Part shown: in pieces, positions 33,414 to 45,881 of the stretch
Position numbering within the stretch: the stretch's first letter is position 1
Layout: the number at the start of each line of letters is the position of its first letter
Assembly: GCA_033439795.1 (NCBI GenBank)
Contig: JAUTDP010000011.1
Coordinates: forward strand, 2,046,001-2,110,000
Length of the DNA: 64,000 nt
Source of the DNA: Sordaria brevicollis
Lineage: Eukaryota > Ascomycota > Sordariomycetes > Sordariales > Sordariaceae
Direction of reading: 5' to 3'
Notes under the pieces: model-generated
The model's input: only the letters and a program-made list of their open reading frames with translations
The model's database searches: none
Told to the model about the DNA's origin: nothing
Made by a program: the position numbers and the translations under genes

Positions 33414-35016
33414 TTTGGATATCTGGGTTTGGACGTCAAACAAAGACTGAGTGGAGATGGATTGGACGGGGAGGAGGAAAGAGGGCAAAAAGAGCAATCG
33501 GGCGGGAAAGTCGTTCGCGACGGAGGTTGGCGATTGAGCCTTTTTGGAGAGTGGAGGTGGACACGGAGCCACGGGAGGGTGGAAAGGCCGGCGCTGCGGA
33601 AAAACAACAATCAAGAGACACCAGCTAGAAAAAAATTGGTCCGGTAATTCCCGGCTCAGGTATTGCCCAAGTACCAATCTGTACCACGGCATGTACCCCT
33701 CTATCCCCGGCCCCGGCTCTTCAGGTGCTCCATAGCGTCCGCCTGCCAGGGTAACAGGGCCGAAGGTGTTTGAGAGAGACCCACGAGACGTCACCGCACA
33801 CCCGATTTTACACTAGCGCGACTTCGGAGTTAAGGATCGAAAAGGCACGATCCATGACATCTCGTCCACGACGACCGGGTACACCGTCCAGGTGCGGTGT
33901 GAAGGTTGTTTTGAAGGAAGGGGGGGGGGGGGGGGGGGGGGGCAGAGACTTGAAGATAGGAGAGTTCAACGGCGAGAACATTGAGTGTACAGCTTATCGA
34001 GTAAAATCTGCGTCGATGGTTGCTCATCGAAAAGTTTCTGTGACATGACAGTCACCGCAATTTATGCAGCCAATACAGGGAACCTTGTCAGTCTTCAGCC
34101 AAGCCCGTACAAATTATGTAAAGAACTCGAGGAAAGAGCAAATGCTCGCTCCAACTACCTATTGAATCGGCAGTCACAACTCGAGCCTGAAGAAAAATTT
34201 GATTGCTCCTCCATTCTGTCTGTCGCTGCCACTGGCTAAAGTTTTCATCTCGACTCTCTCTTTCTTGACACTCGGTCGGATATCCTCGACCCGGCATCGC
34301 ATCTTCATCCGGCACACAAACACAACACATCCATCCCCTGCTTGGCGCGAACGATGACCCTCCACGCCCTCCTCCCGGTTCCCGCTGCTGCACTGCTGAA
34401 GGGGTCGGCCTGTCAGCATTGTCCCTTTCTGCATGTGCCTTGCCTGTCTGGCCGATTTGCCGGCGTCGGATTGGCTGTGCGGCACAAAGATCTGCGAACC
34501 GAATAGCCGTCAGTGTCAGGGCAGTCTGGAGCACGAAGGCTGTTGAACGACGTTGAACAAGGCTGGAAAACATGAGAAACTCCATGTCAATCCAGGCCCT
34601 TCCGCAATGCCTTCTCGATAACTGCCTTAATGATTCCCCCGATCATTACGACTTCGATCAATATATGAGCTATTGCGTCGGTTTGAGGATGCCCATCGAG
34701 GTACATGGTATCTGATCCCACAGCGCACTGAAAGAAACTCGAGCAATACTGAAAAAGGATGATGTGATGCCCACGTCTGAACTGCCACCGGGAAACTACT
34801 TGCGGCTACCGCTGGCGTAGACCTTGACAAGTGAACGCAGTCCTGCGGATCGAGACTTATAGGAATGGAGTTTATGACAATGGGCACGTTATGGGTTGCG
34901 CTTATGGTATTAAGCCGCCGACATACTGAGACACACCAGACCAATGCTGAAAACCGAAAAGTAGCTGAATCTGGCGGCCTACATCAGCAAAGATACACTC
35001 CCGACAACCGCTTCCG
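33414..35016. other. intergenic, upstream of the phosphate carrier
   Basis: Promoter of the carrier and 3' flank of the TYW4 gene. It holds the poly-G tract listed separately. Open frames such as the one at 34088-34585 have no domain content. Confidence 0.5.
33920..33942. repeat. poly-G tract of 23 bases
   Basis: An uninterrupted run of 23 G on the plus strand (poly-C in the sense of the carrier gene), about 0.5 kb upstream of its ATG. The length may vary between strains or be affected by sequencing. Confidence 0.9.
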
Positions 35017-38000
35017 CTACTGTGCTCCTCCGGTTGCCTTCCGCCTTAGCTCGTCCGCAAGTCTCAGCAGATAAAACTCCCTCGCCTCAGCCGGCAGTTT
35101 CTGAAAACTGTTTGCGATACGAGCCACGTCCATCCGTCCCTTTTCGTATGCCGCCAGATCTCTGTTCCCATACACATCCTTCCCAGCTGCATAGCAACCA
35201 TTCTCGAGATCGCGAAAGAAAACGTTTACCGCGATGCTGCTGTCCGAAGTAGGAGTCGCCGTGTGCAGCCAGAGCGGAGGCAAGAAGAGGACATCTCCTG
35301 GAGCCACGACAGCTTCGTGAGGATGCGTTACTTGGGCCAGGTATCGCGACTGATCAGTCGACTCCGACGCAAAGAGAGTAGAAAAGACGTCAATACCGGA
35401 ACTCGATGCCCCGGGGGCAAAGTTGAGATGCTCGACGTCGGACGGCGGGAAAAGAATCATGCGCTTCGAGCCGCCGATTTGGCAGTATACGTTGGCCATG
35501 ACCTAATCAATCGTCAGTATACTGGTACATGACAGAGGAGGGTTGAAGGACTCACATCGTAATGCAACCACATGTTGACCGGTCCAGATACTCGAAGAAC
35601 CGAACTAAACAGTCTCTCGTCTACCAGAGCCAGCTCAGGCGGTACCACAAAGTCAGTAGACAGCGAAGGAAAGTCTTCACTCAGAATGGCGGGCTTTTCC
35701 GTCGGCTTGTTTGATAGCGCCCGCAGGTACAGCCGGTCTCCTTTTTCGACGCGCTTCATGAAGTCGCCAAACTCGGTCGTCACGTAGCGGAAATTTTTGG
35801 TGGTGAAGTCCATCGCAGGCGTCGTTGATTCGTGGATCACGACCTAGACATGGGTGTCAATTATGGGAAATATTTGACCTAGTGTCGGTCATGGTGTGCC
35901 TCGCCTGGCTCAACATACCTTGCGATCCGCCCCAACCTTCTCCGCGACGTAGTCACCGTCCGCCCATTTTGACACACACTCGCCCAGCTTCAGGCCCTCC
36001 AGCACCACCGGTCGACCCTCACGCACGATCCTGGCAAAGTCTTCAGCATTTTCCAACTTGACCCGCGGGATGGGTTGAGTGCGGACGCTTACGTTGCCAT
36101 TGACGTTGCCCTCAGCACCATTGGGTGCCGGATTTCGGATAGGGAGACTCCTTGGCTCACCGGGGATGATATCAACGGTCTTCTCATGCGCCCAGCCATG
36201 CGCCTGTGCCGTCGCCGGTGAGCTGCCGTTCTCCCTCGCACCAGCGGGTAGAGGTAGTTCCAATGTCGAGATACCCTTATTCCAAAAGGTGCCCATGGAG
36301 AAGCATGTAGCGCCGCCGCCCATGATCACAAAGTTGAGGTCGTCAGACGTGACCACAGGGGAAGTGCCAACCAATAGCAACGGGCCTGGATGGGATGGCG
36401 CCTCAGCATTTGCGGCCTCGGGAACCAGCCGTTGCGAAATCGTGATTTCGGTGCCATTCAAAGAGCACAAGAGGATCTCGTCTTCCAGATCCAAAAGATG
36501 GTCCTTGATGACACCACCAAGGACCAAGAAGTCGGTCTGGCTTTGGGGTAGGCAAGAGGCGCCAAACCTCGTAAGTAGTTGACGTGAGAGTGCCTCGTTG
36601 GAGCCGCCAGCACTAGATTTCACCTGTAGCGGAGCAAATCTGACAACAGGCTTGCTGCTGTTGGATATGTCTAGGTTCCATGCCAAAAGCTGATCAGCAA
36701 TCAGGCCATCGTCGCTCAAACCACCAGCATAGACACCAGAAAAGGCGGAGTCTTGGTTCTGACAAAGACAGGCGAGCGTAGCGCCATACACAGATGTCGG
36801 CTTGACGTCTCCGGCGATTTCGCACCTAATCCAGCCAAGCTTGGGCTCGTAGAGAAGCCAGTCAGGGTAGATATCAGCGACTCCCCTTCCACCGGCGAGC
36901 ATAGCCATATCAGTCTTGCCAAGCCTCGTTACGGAATGTCTGTAGAGCGGAATAGGGAGGTCATGGGTGCGTTTCCATGCCCACTCGCCCTCGCTGTTGC
37001 CGCTGTCATTCTTTTCCAACAGCCAGCAATCCTTCAAGGGTTGAGATGGCGATGCGCGTCCTCCAACAAGGAGTTGAGCATGGCCGAGATCTGCGATCGT
37101 ATGGCACATCCTCGTCGACGGCCCGCCTTCACGGAAAGTGAACGGTGCCGCCGCTGTCTTCTCTTCCTCCTCGGTGCCATCGACATTGTCATTCTTCCGC
37201 CCGTAGACATCGCAATTCTGCAACCTGCTCTTCGTGCCCAAGCCCATCACATTCAGCAACTTCACCTCTTTCTTGTCAGTGTCAGAAGGCAACACCGTCC
37301 CAGCCGCAAACCTCCTCTGACCCCTTTGGCCGGGCACATCATCCCACCGAACTTTGATCTTCTCAACCGGGACTGCCGGTTCATTTCCGTTCGGAATTCC
37401 CCTAACCGCCGTCTGGCTCTTCTGTGTTCTAGCCACCGTCCTAGCCCTGACAACACAATAATGGCTCGCAAAAAGCGCAAACTCCTCCCACTCATCAAAC
37501 GGCTCCACCTCCTCCAGCCTGCGTCTCTCAGCCGCATTGACAAACGTATCGTCCTTATCCGCCCACGCCTCCCACAGCGTCCAAACACGCACGTCACTCC
37601 ATTGCCTTGACCTAAACCTTTCCACCTGCGACTGCACAGTCGGGTAAACATCCACGCTCTTGATGGGCGTGTTCAACTTGTGGAAATGCGAAAGCATAGT
37701 CGATGCAAACGGGTGCGTCGGTCCAGAGGGAAGCAGCTGTTCGAGAAGAACAAATTCGGAGTCGCCTAGCGTGGAGGCCCATTGGATCACGGCGTCGGCG
37801 CCGGGGGTTTCCATGTAGGTGATAGATACCTCGGCGACGAAGAGAAAGGTACATGCTGAGAGGTCGCCGCCGACGGCCTTGGTGAGGGAAGCTTGGAGAG
37901 TGGTGAGGTCGCGCAGGTCGCACCCAATTTGGACGTATTGCGAGCTGGTGAGAACGATGCCCGTGGGAGCGGTGGTGGGGGCAGGAGCGCGGGCGGCTTT

Positions 38001-38970
38001 GGATTTGTCTTTTGGTTTGGGACCGGATTTCTTGGGCTTTGTCGGTTTCTGGATGGTTTCTGGTGCCGTTTCCGCCGTGGTCTTGTTCTCCGTCATCGTA
38101 GTCGTGTTCTCCGTCTTTGTACCCGTAGAAGCACCCATCTCCTTCGCCACACTCACACTCGCAGGAGCCTCAAAAACGGGCACCTCCACCTCCCTCAACA
38201 TATCCACCAACTCGGGCGTCTCCAAAACCGTCCTCTTCTTCCTGTCAATCAGATCCGGGAAATCCACATCCACAAACATCGTCTTTCCCTCCTCGCAGGC
38301 ATCAGGATACCTAGTCAAACACTGCCAAGGCAAAACATCGCTTCCACAACCCAAATTAACAACCACCTTCTTCTTCCCCTTTGCCTCTCCTTCCCTCTCC
38401 TCCTGCAAGAAATTGCGCACCAAAACGTCAATGACGTGTAGTCTAAAATGGTAACCTCTGTTAATCAAGGGAGCGCGACGTTGGAATTTCTTGACGAAGA
38501 AGCGGAAGAAGTGAGGTTCGTTGGGGTAGTAGAGTTTTTCGACGGAGCGTTTGGAGACTATGGAGGAGTTGTTTGTCTGATATGGTAAGGGGGTGTTAGT
38601 TTGGAACTCAGTGGCTGACAGGTATATGAATGTGTAGGTGATAGCTATGTTGTTCATGTCCTCCCTCAAGTGACTTTGACAGAAGGAGAGGATGACATGG
38701 ATGAGGGGATAGGGAGTGTAGAAGAGTGGAAGTTGGATCTTGAAAAGGTGGCTGAGGGAAAGAAAGGTGAGAACGTACGCCCATGACTTGATCATCTTGA
38801 GCTTTTCTGGGATCTCTGGCGTGGTCATGGTGAGTTGCTGTGTTCCCGTCTGTGGTCTTGGGCTTTTTCTGTTTCTTGGTGTATGTTGGTTTGTTGGTTG
38901 GTGTGGTTTCGGGATTTGGCTGCTGCTGCTCTCCAGCTGCAGCTAGAGTTGACTCCTTGGGTGCCTCCAT
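35017..38970 (-). CDS. ppm2: tRNA wybutosine-synthesizing protein 4 (PPM2/TYW4 type)
   Basis: Four exons (38970-38779, 38576-35919, 35843-35556, 35502-35017; introns of 202, 75 and 53 nt) give 1207 residues. N-terminal leucine carboxyl methyltransferase fold: QVMGTNNSSIVSKRSVEKLYYP and the SAM-binding VVVNLGCGSDVLPW (about 135-148). The middle has a kelch-like region (STRMCHTIADLGHAQLLVGGR, SGVYAGGLSDDGL). The C-terminus has a JmjC-type cupin with WLHYD (His1044, Asp1046) and PPLWLH (His1126). This order is that of TYW4/Ppm2, which methylates and methoxycarbonylates wybutosine at position 37 of tRNA-Phe; the JmjC part is typical of the family. A Lys/Pro/Ala-rich, probably disordered insert (about 250-280, KPKKSGPKPKDKSKAARAPA) interrupts the methyltransferase. 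The long first intron keeps VMG|TNNSS in frame. Confidence 0.93.
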
Positions 38971-39241
38971 TTTGAGCTATAGTTTAGCCAAACATGAAGT
39001 TCCTGTGAAGTGGTGAGAAAAAGAAACAAGACTCATGAACTGGTGAGTGAGTTGAGAATGGCAAATTAAACTGGGGACAATGTCGATGCCCGATTGGTCA
39101 ATTGCCGCGCTTGTCGCTTGATGCAACAACGCACGGTTCGCTAGAATAGGGACAGTGTTTGCGCAGCTTTGGATACACTGTGACCTGAAAACACTAACGA
39201 TAAGAGAAAAAAATCGTCAAAAAAAGAAGTTGTGTTTGAGA

Positions 39242-39334
39242 CTCGGATACCGGGAGTCGAACCCGGGGCTGTTGAGAGAGCAGTCACTTCTGAAGAAGTG
39301 AGAGTCAACGATGTTACCGCTACACCATACCCGA
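39242..39334 (-). tRNA. tRNA-Glu (CUC) with a 22-nt intron
   Basis: Acceptor TCGGGTA pairs with TATCCGA (one G-U), the anticodon stem GTTGA pairs with TCAAC, and the T arm CCGGG-TTCGACT-CCCGG is intact. The anticodon is CTC. The intron lies at 39277-39298 after position 37. Discriminator G. It sits upstream of the TYW4 gene on the same strand. Confidence 0.93.
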
Positions 39335-39664
39335 TTGAACGGATAAGGTCCGATTGTTTGATGATTGTTGATTCGACAAGTTGCGCTTATAACAGTGATA
39401 TGAACATGAACATCTTCATGCAAAAATGTCTTGTGTGACGAGTATGTTGAGCGCATGATCTTTGTACAATAATGCGATAACCCCCAAGACGAAAAGAAAA
39501 ACTAGCCGCTGGCGTCATGACCCTTATGCGGTGAAACCCAATTACCCAAGATCCCTCGATCCATGCCGAAACTCCAAATTTGCCCTTAAAATGTCAAATA
39601 ATGCCCCGTATATGCTCCTTCGGTTCTTCACCAATCCCTCAAGCCTTCCCAGTGGTGACAATGC
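39335..39664. other. intergenic
   Basis: Gap of 330 bp between the tRNA-Glu gene and the 3' end of the MCH1-like gene. Nothing is recognised. Confidence 0.5.
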
Positions 39665-41476
39665 TTAAACCACAATCCCCCTTTGCGCCCATCCATTCTT
39701 CCCCTTCCAAGCCCACAACACCAACCCGCACGCAACCCAAACACTAGCCGCCATGGCCCAAAACGCGGACGCATAGCACTCGCTCCCATAGCAAAACTGA
39801 TCTTCGTCCCCTCCTTGCTTATGGGCAGCCGCCTTCTCCACACCGGACTGGTAAACAGCCGAGTACACCAGGCCCCAGAACGTGGCACCAAGGGCAGGGA
39901 ACATGGCCACGATGCCCCAGTTGGTCGCAAAGTTTTCGACGCCCCAGATCACGGTGATGATGATGGGCGTGAGAGAGAACACGGCGCCGTAGCCGGCACC
40001 GACCAGGCCCGAGGCGACCCAGAACCGCTCGCCGTGGTTTTGAATCCAGCCTGAGGCGAGGGCGGCTAGGCCGACGGAGAGGGTGACGGCGAAGAAGAGC
40101 AGGAAGGAGACGCGGGAGAGAGAGAAACGCTTGCGCTCGAGGGTGCCGGAGGAGGTGATCTGGACATGACGGGCCTGTGGGCTGGGCGCCAGGAGATCGG
40201 TCAAGGAGCCGGTGAGAAGGCGGGAGAGTGTACTCGTGATGCCGACGATGGAAACGTGCGTGGCGGCGGAGGTGGGCTCGCCGACAAACTTGAGATGGGG
40301 CGGGTAGAGGGTCTTGATGACGGTGCCGAGGTTGTTGATGAAAGCCTCGCCGGGGCCGATCATGAGGAAGAAGCCGAGGGCGAAACACCACATTGTGTGA
40401 TCGGTGAGGAAACGGCGGGTCTCGGCGTTGAGGACGAATGTCTTCTTGATACGGGCGTTATCGTCTTCTTCTTCCGAATCGGAGTCGTCGGCCTTGTGAG
40501 GTTCGAGAATGCCGGCGCTTTCCATGTCGAGAGGCGATTGCTCGATTGCGCCGTAGCCGGGTCTGTCTGCGGTCCTGCTGCCCTGAAGGAATGCGCTTCC
40601 GTCGAGGTAGCCGCTGCGCTCGAGTTCTTCGACAGCTTCGTCGATAAGGTCCTCTTCGTCAACGATTTTTAAGCCAAAGGTACCCAAGCAGCCGACGACG
40701 AACAGCAGGACGCCAAGGAAGATGAAGAAGTGGAAGACATCCAAATCACCCTTTGTACCATCCGCGAATCGCTCATAGAACACTCGGCTTCCCAGCTGGC
40801 TCTGCCACATGCCACTCAATCCAAACGCCGCGATGGGCACCGCAAGCGCCAATCCACGATGTTTCCCCCTTCCGAAATTCTTGGCGCACGTCGCCACGGC
40901 GCTCATGTACATGGAGCATGTTCCGACGCCGATGAACACGAACGCAGCAATCATAGCCGCATACGACAATTTGCCGGTATCCTCGCTAACACGGCCGCTA
41001 CCCAACGCGGGTGCTTCCGCTTCCCGCTTGTATACTCCAGCGGCCAACCCGTATCCGACGGCAAAGAACAGGGCCGACACAAACGACAGCGGTCCCGGTC
41101 CCACGCGATCGCACATGTATCCAAGCAGCGGTACAGGCATGTACATGGCAATGGAGGCGGCGCTCGAGAGTCCGTTGACCTCAAACTGAGTGTAGTGTAG
41201 ACGTTCTTGGAAGATGTGGCCGTACATGCTGAAGATGGTTATGGAGCCGGCGCAAAGGGAAGAGAGCAGCGCTGAGGCGAACGAGAGGCTTCGGGCCGAG
41301 GTGGCGGCGGCTCGAGAGGTATGGCCATAGTGATGACGACGTCGGGACGGTGAAAGAGAGCGGATGGAGGAGGCGCGCGAGGATGCTGGGCCGATGGTTG
41401 AGGCCGAGTCGGATTGGAGGAGAGGTGTCGAGGGAGAGACTTGGTCCGGCCGAGGGGCCGGAGTTGGTGATGCCAT
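39665..41476 (-). CDS. mch1: probable transporter MCH1 (major facilitator superfamily)
   Basis: Single exon, 603 residues. About twelve hydrophobic segments are visible, beginning with SLSFASALLSSLCAGSITIF after a Ser-rich cytosolic N-terminus (about 75 residues), with a central acidic loop (DDSDSEEEDDNARIKKTF). Motifs such as SMYGHIFQERLHYTQFEVN, GYMCDRVGPGPLSF, GVGTCSMYMSAV and FLMIGPGEAFINNLGTVI are typical of the fungal Mch1 group (Nodulin-like MFS), named after monocarboxylate permeases although yeast Mch1 is not known to carry monocarboxylates and is placed at the vacuole. The substrate is unknown. Length agrees with fungal orthologues of about 600 residues. Confidence 0.88.
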   Translation of the reverse strand: MASPTPAPRPDQVSPSTPLLQSDSASTIGPASSRASSIRSLSPSRRRHHYGHTSRAAATSARSLSFASALLSSLCAGSITIFSMYGHIFQERLHYTQFEVNGLSSAASIAMYMPVPLLGYMCDRVGPGPLSFVSALFFAVGYGLAAGVYKREAEAPALGSGRVSEDTGKLSYAAMIAAFVFIGVGTCSMYMSAVATCAKNFGRGKHRGLALAVPIAAFGLSGMWQSQLGSRVFYERFADGTKGDLDVFHFFIFLGVLLFVVGCLGTFGLKIVDEEDLIDEAVEELERSGYLDGSAFLQGSRTADRPGYGAIEQSPLDMESAGILEPHKADDSDSEEEDDNARIKKTFVLNAETRRFLTDHTMWCFALGFFLMIGPGEAFINNLGTVIKTLYPPHLKFVGEPTSAATHVSIVGITSTLSRLLTGSLTDLLAPSPQARHVQITSSGTLERKRFSLSRVSFLLFFAVTLSVGLAALASGWIQNHGERFWVASGLVGAGYGAVFSLTPIIITVIWGVENFATNWGIVAMFPALGATFWGLVYSAVYQSGVEKAAAHKQGGDEDQFCYGSECYASAFWAMAASVWVACGLVLWAWKGKNGWAQRGIVV

Positions 41477-42596
41477 TTCGGCTATATCAATGGTGTTTTG
41501 TCGTCGCGAATTGTGGACTTGTAGAGAGAGGATCGAAGAACGATGGATGGGGATACGGGATGGTAAATGCTCAAATCGAAAGAGGTAGAGATCGAGATCT
41601 ATGGCAAGGCCTGCTTTGAAGAGGCCGCGGTTGTTGGTGTTTAGTCAGAATGCTGCGGTTGCATTGTCACAGGCTCGGATTTAAACCTAGAGTAGAAGGT
41701 GAGAAGAAATGGTGAAATGAAGATCTTGTATCGACGAGAACTCTGATCGATATCCTGACAAGATATCAGTCTCACCGTCTCAAGGGAACAAAGGATGGAA
41801 GAGGCGGAGAAGGTGGAAGACGGGACGAAAGTCGATGATGGTTGATGCGTGCTCTAGGTAGGCTGCCCGCTGCTCTCCAATCGATAACAGCGACTGCAAC
41901 GATGACGGAGGCTTGACTCAATAGGTGTTCAGGTGACTGCAATCACTGGTCCAGTCCCTCAAATCAGGGCGCGAATGCAGGGCTAAATTCCCGCTAACAG
42001 CCAGTGGACCTCGCCGTGCCTGGCATAAAGTGGGCCTGAGCAGCCAAAATGCGGAGAAATCCACATGTCACTTGGTCTGGTTTGTCACCGCCTCCAACCC
42101 TTACCCTCAGTCCTCACCCTTCTCACAGTCTCGCTCCATGATGCCGTTCTGGAGAAACAGTTGCAGTTCCACGACAGCAGGAACCGTTGAGCACAGGACT
42201 TGTTCTGGGCCCGCCGTCCTTGTATTTGAGTTTTCACCCACGGGATAGTCGCTGTGTGCGACGTTATTGCAAAACACCCGATGTGCATGGACGTCCAGAC
42301 TCCAGATAGCCATGACGCCGTCGCACATGGTTCGACGACAGAGAGAAGCTCGCGATCCCCACGGGCACGATTCCCAGTCCGTTAACTTGGATCCGGATTG
42401 ATTTCAGGAGGCCATGGTACCAAAACGCCGAAGGTTGAAATCCGAGGAACAAAGACCGAATGGCCGAATCCTCAACAGAGTGGGCTGCCGCTGGTTGGTC
42501 GATGGGATGGATTTTGGGTAATCAACAGATGCTGTCAGCATCTTTTCCCCTCTTCAGAATCAACATATGATTCAACCTCGGTGATTTGAAAACGAC
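41477..42596. other. intergenic, divergent promoters
   Basis: 1.1 kb between the divergent MCH1-like gene and the small conserved gene. No coding region or repeat stands out. Confidence 0.5.
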
Positions 42597-42603
42597 TATA
42601 AAG
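42597..42603 (+). promoter_or_regulatory. TATA box of the small conserved gene
   Basis: TATAAAG 92 bp upstream of the ATG at 42695. Confidence 0.55.
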
Positions 42604-42694
42604 AGTCTGATATTCGCAAGGTTTGCTGGACTACTTTGGTGATCAGTTCCCCGAGCCTATTCTATCACCCTTATACCAAGAAAAGCAATTCATC

Positions 42695-43258
42695 ATGTCT
42701 CTCACTCAAGCTACAGAAACCACTGAACCTCTGCCGGTAGTCATCATTGGCAAAAGGGTGGAAATTGGAAAAGCGGTTGCTGAATTTCTCCAACCGGATA
42801 TTGAAGGTACGTATCTCACTTCCTCCATGATTCCCAGCAGGCCAGCTCTCTGACACCAAAACCCAACAGCAATCCACTTCATCCAGTCCCTCGAAGCAGC
42901 TTGTGCTGAGCTCCCCCATATCTTTGCCTGCCATGCTCCTCCCGAAGTCTCCCTACCAAACATTGTGGGAACGCACAAGTACGAGCGACAACCTCGGGCG
43001 GTCATCATCGGTCGAGCCTTTTCGGTTGACGAGGCCGAACAGATGCGCGCAAGCTGTGTCGGCATTGCCAAAGAGCCTGTAGCATGGCTTGTCAGTGACC
43101 CCTCGGTCGGACCGCCGCCGTTGCCTGTTGATGGAGCATTGCCGGGGCCAGAGTATGCGTTAAGGGCAGCGGTGTTGGCGAGAAGTGTGCTCGCGAAATG
43201 GCTGGCTGGGGATGCGGGTGACGGTGGGAAGGTCAAGGATCAAGTTCTGTTCTATTGA
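42695..43258 (+). CDS. conserved fungal protein of unknown function, Rossmann-like start
   Basis: Two exons (42695-42806, 42870-43258; intron of 63 nt, GTACGT...CAACAG) give 166 residues, with the junction at DIE|AIHFIQS. The N-terminus, LPVVIIGKRVEIGKAVAEFL followed by IEAIHFIQSLEAA, looks like a degenerate nucleotide-binding beta-alpha-beta (VVIIG...IG), then PRAVIIGRAFSVDEAEQMR and an APG/PGPEYALRAAVLARSVLAKW region. I recall similar short proteins in many ascomycetes, annotated as hypothetical or NAD(P)-binding-like; no activity is known. The Gly-rich loop of a true dinucleotide-binding fold is incomplete. A TATA element close upstream and good splice signals support a real, inducible-looking gene. 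Confidence 0.75.
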
Positions 43259-43707
43259 TCGCCAATGACAACTGGTACCGTAACATATCGCTGGAAACTG
43301 TTGTTCCTTTCATTTCATCGTCGCTTATTTCGAAAAGAAAAAGGAAAAGTGGCAAGGAGCAGTCCGAGGCTTGCGGTGCTAGTCGTGGCCAACCCTCTTC
43401 CCCACTGCTGTATTTATTCCTAGCTGTTGAACTTCTTCCCCACAATTTTCTCTTCCATCTCTTCCCTTCAACTGTTCCAGTATCGACCGATTCCTACGAG
43501 CCATCTTCGTTCTGTTTTAAGCCATGACGAGTTGCATGCGAGCCAAGACCCAAGACCAGCTGGATGCAGTTATGGCATCCCATTTGCAACCCTAACCCTC
43601 TTTCTTGCAAGCTCCTGCATGAAAGCTGTTCTCATCAAACGGGCACGCGTTTGCAATCGCACCAACTTCACCTTCTCCCTGTCAACTAACATCAACCACT
43701 TTCGAAC
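43259..43707. other. intergenic
   Basis: Short gap with a pyrimidine-rich stretch before the F-box gene. Nothing is recognised. Confidence 0.5.
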
Positions 43708-45881
43708 ATGGCAGGAGTAAAACGTCTTCGACCCGACACCGGCTTTGCTAACATTGCCTCAGCCACACCTGAAAACATGCAGAATTCGCTCGCTCAACAG
43801 TTCGAGGCTCTCGGCTCAGACGCCGGGTTGCGGCTGGCCAACCTCCGACGTCTCCTCTCATCTCTCACGCCCCAGGAAAACCAATACATGAGACTATATT
43901 TCCAAAGCTTTCCCACCCCGCGGCGAGACATCATTCCTCTCTTTCCAACCGATATCCTCGTGGAGATCACCCGATACTTATCTCCATTCGATATAGCCAA
44001 CATTCTAGACGTGTCCAAGATGTGGAGGAAATCGTGGTCCCAACGCGATGTCGTGAGGGCTCTGGCCAAGCATCACATGCCAAGGTTCCTCCAGTTTTAC
44101 GATTATCGAGAGAAACTTCAATCGTCCGAGGAAACAGACCAAAACCTTTCCGACGTCTTTTACCAAGCCGCTCTCAAGTTCAATACCAGACAGCAGGGCC
44201 TGTTCCAATCCATGATTTCCATCCCCGCCCCGTGGCTTCACTGGGTGACTCGCGACAGATTCTTTGCCTTGGAGCCCACCGATAGTATCAAAGGCTGGGA
44301 CGATGTATTTCCAGACGGTGATGATGAGGACCATGTGATGGACAACGTTCCCAATGAAACAGGTGTGCCCAGTTTTCCCGGAGAATTCGCATACTGTAAT
44401 GGAAAAGTGGCCTGGCAGCCTGCAACCCCCGATATGAATCTTGCCTCTCTCACCTTTGTCGACGATTTGCGGACCCAACAACGCAGGGTATACCAGATTC
44501 CCGATCCAGTGCTTCTCCGTGGTTCATGCGCCTATTTACAGGCTTTGGGCAACGAGCTCGTCGTGGTATCGGCAGGCAGGACCTGGTTTGTCCCCACCTT
44601 CACAGACGCCTCACCATATCTGATATACTAATCTCTCTATGTAGTCACGCATGGGATCTCGAGACCGGTGAACATGATTCTGTAATGCTTCCAGCTGCCC
44701 GAATCCATCGAGTCATGATCGAGAAAAAGCGTACTTATATCTTAACCGATGAAGCCGACGTGTATGTTTGGTCGTTCAGACGTGGTCTTCGGGAGGTTGA
44801 CACCAACACGGCCAGTGAAGCCGCTATTGACGGCGTCCTCGACGGAGATTATGGCGTACCGATCAGTTACGATCCAATGAGGGAAGGCCTATTTGATATC
44901 CTTCCTCATCCAGATCGGGATGATAGGTTCTATCTTCTTTCGCTCAATGAGCAATCTGATAGAGAACTGGTTGTCCACGAATTCAACCACGACGGACTCG
45001 TACGGTCGCATACCACAGCGCTTCCTGAGGTCTCTGATCTTATTGGGAAGTTGGGTCACTCGGGTACGAGTGATTTTGGCTTCGATGTCCGAATGGATGA
45101 AGAAGACTACCTCCGGATATGTACGCACAAGGTCGATACATATGGCAACTACGCTATCTGCCAATTCTTCTTGAGCGGGCGACTTGTCAAGCCGGACCAC
45201 TTCCGAGGGCTCCACGATGAGGATGAGGGCGATGACCTGTTCTTCCATGGTGATGATGACCACTGGGTTGGGTACACAGTCTTTTTCAACGCCTTGACAG
45301 CCTCTGTTTCAACAACCCCATTCATATACGACGCATTTCAATCTGCTGAATTCCCACCCATGTCCACGTTTTGGGGCGGCCAGCAAATCGAGCTTATCCG
45401 TGCGCCTACAGCGAGAGACGATGATCGCTTTCGCATGCTGTTGGTGTCGGAGTTCAACGGCCAAAAGCGTTTTGAGTCAATGGATGATCTCCCGATTCAT
45501 TGTACATGGTCATTTTACTCGTTGAGGGAGCCCGTGCCTGTCAACCACCGTGTGACAGAAAGCCTTGGTAATTCACCAGTAAAGGAGGGGAGAATGGTGC
45601 AGGGGCAAAGATGCTCCAATATCGTCTCACGATATTTGTACGAAAGATTCGACCTTATGCCCTCCATTTCGCCAATCTACGGCCTCGACATTACTTTCGA
45701 GTTTTCTGATTTGAAAGGGCGGGTTTCTGAAGACGAAGAAGAACACGCTTTTCATGATGACAGAGATGGCAGCGATCTTACAATCATGGCAGACGATGAC
45801 TTCCTTATCTGTCGGGGCCCGAAAGGCTATGTTGCATGGAGCTTTTGTCACGATATGAGAGACAAGCACGTTACGGTCTGA
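43708..45881 (+). CDS. F-box domain protein
   Basis: Two exons (43708-44585, 44645-45881) give 704 residues; the 59-nt intron has GTTTGT, a TACTAAT branch and GTAG, and the junction reads GRTC-HAWDLETGE. The F-box is at about 77-112 (PLFPTDILVEITRYLSPFDI, then LDVSKMWRKSW). The rest has Trp/Asp-rich strands (AWDLETGEHDSVM, VYVWSFRRGLREV, YVAWSFCHD) spaced like a degenerate beta-propeller, as in many fungal F-box proteins with a substrate-binding C-terminus. Such proteins serve as SCF ubiquitin-ligase adaptors through Skp1; the target is unknown. The start is MAGVKRLRPD, with no other ATG nearby in frame. Confidence 0.85.

Noticed and set aside
34088..34585. 165-codon minus-strand open frame between the carrier and TYW4 genes
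   Set aside because: Competing open frames on the same strand and no recognisable product.
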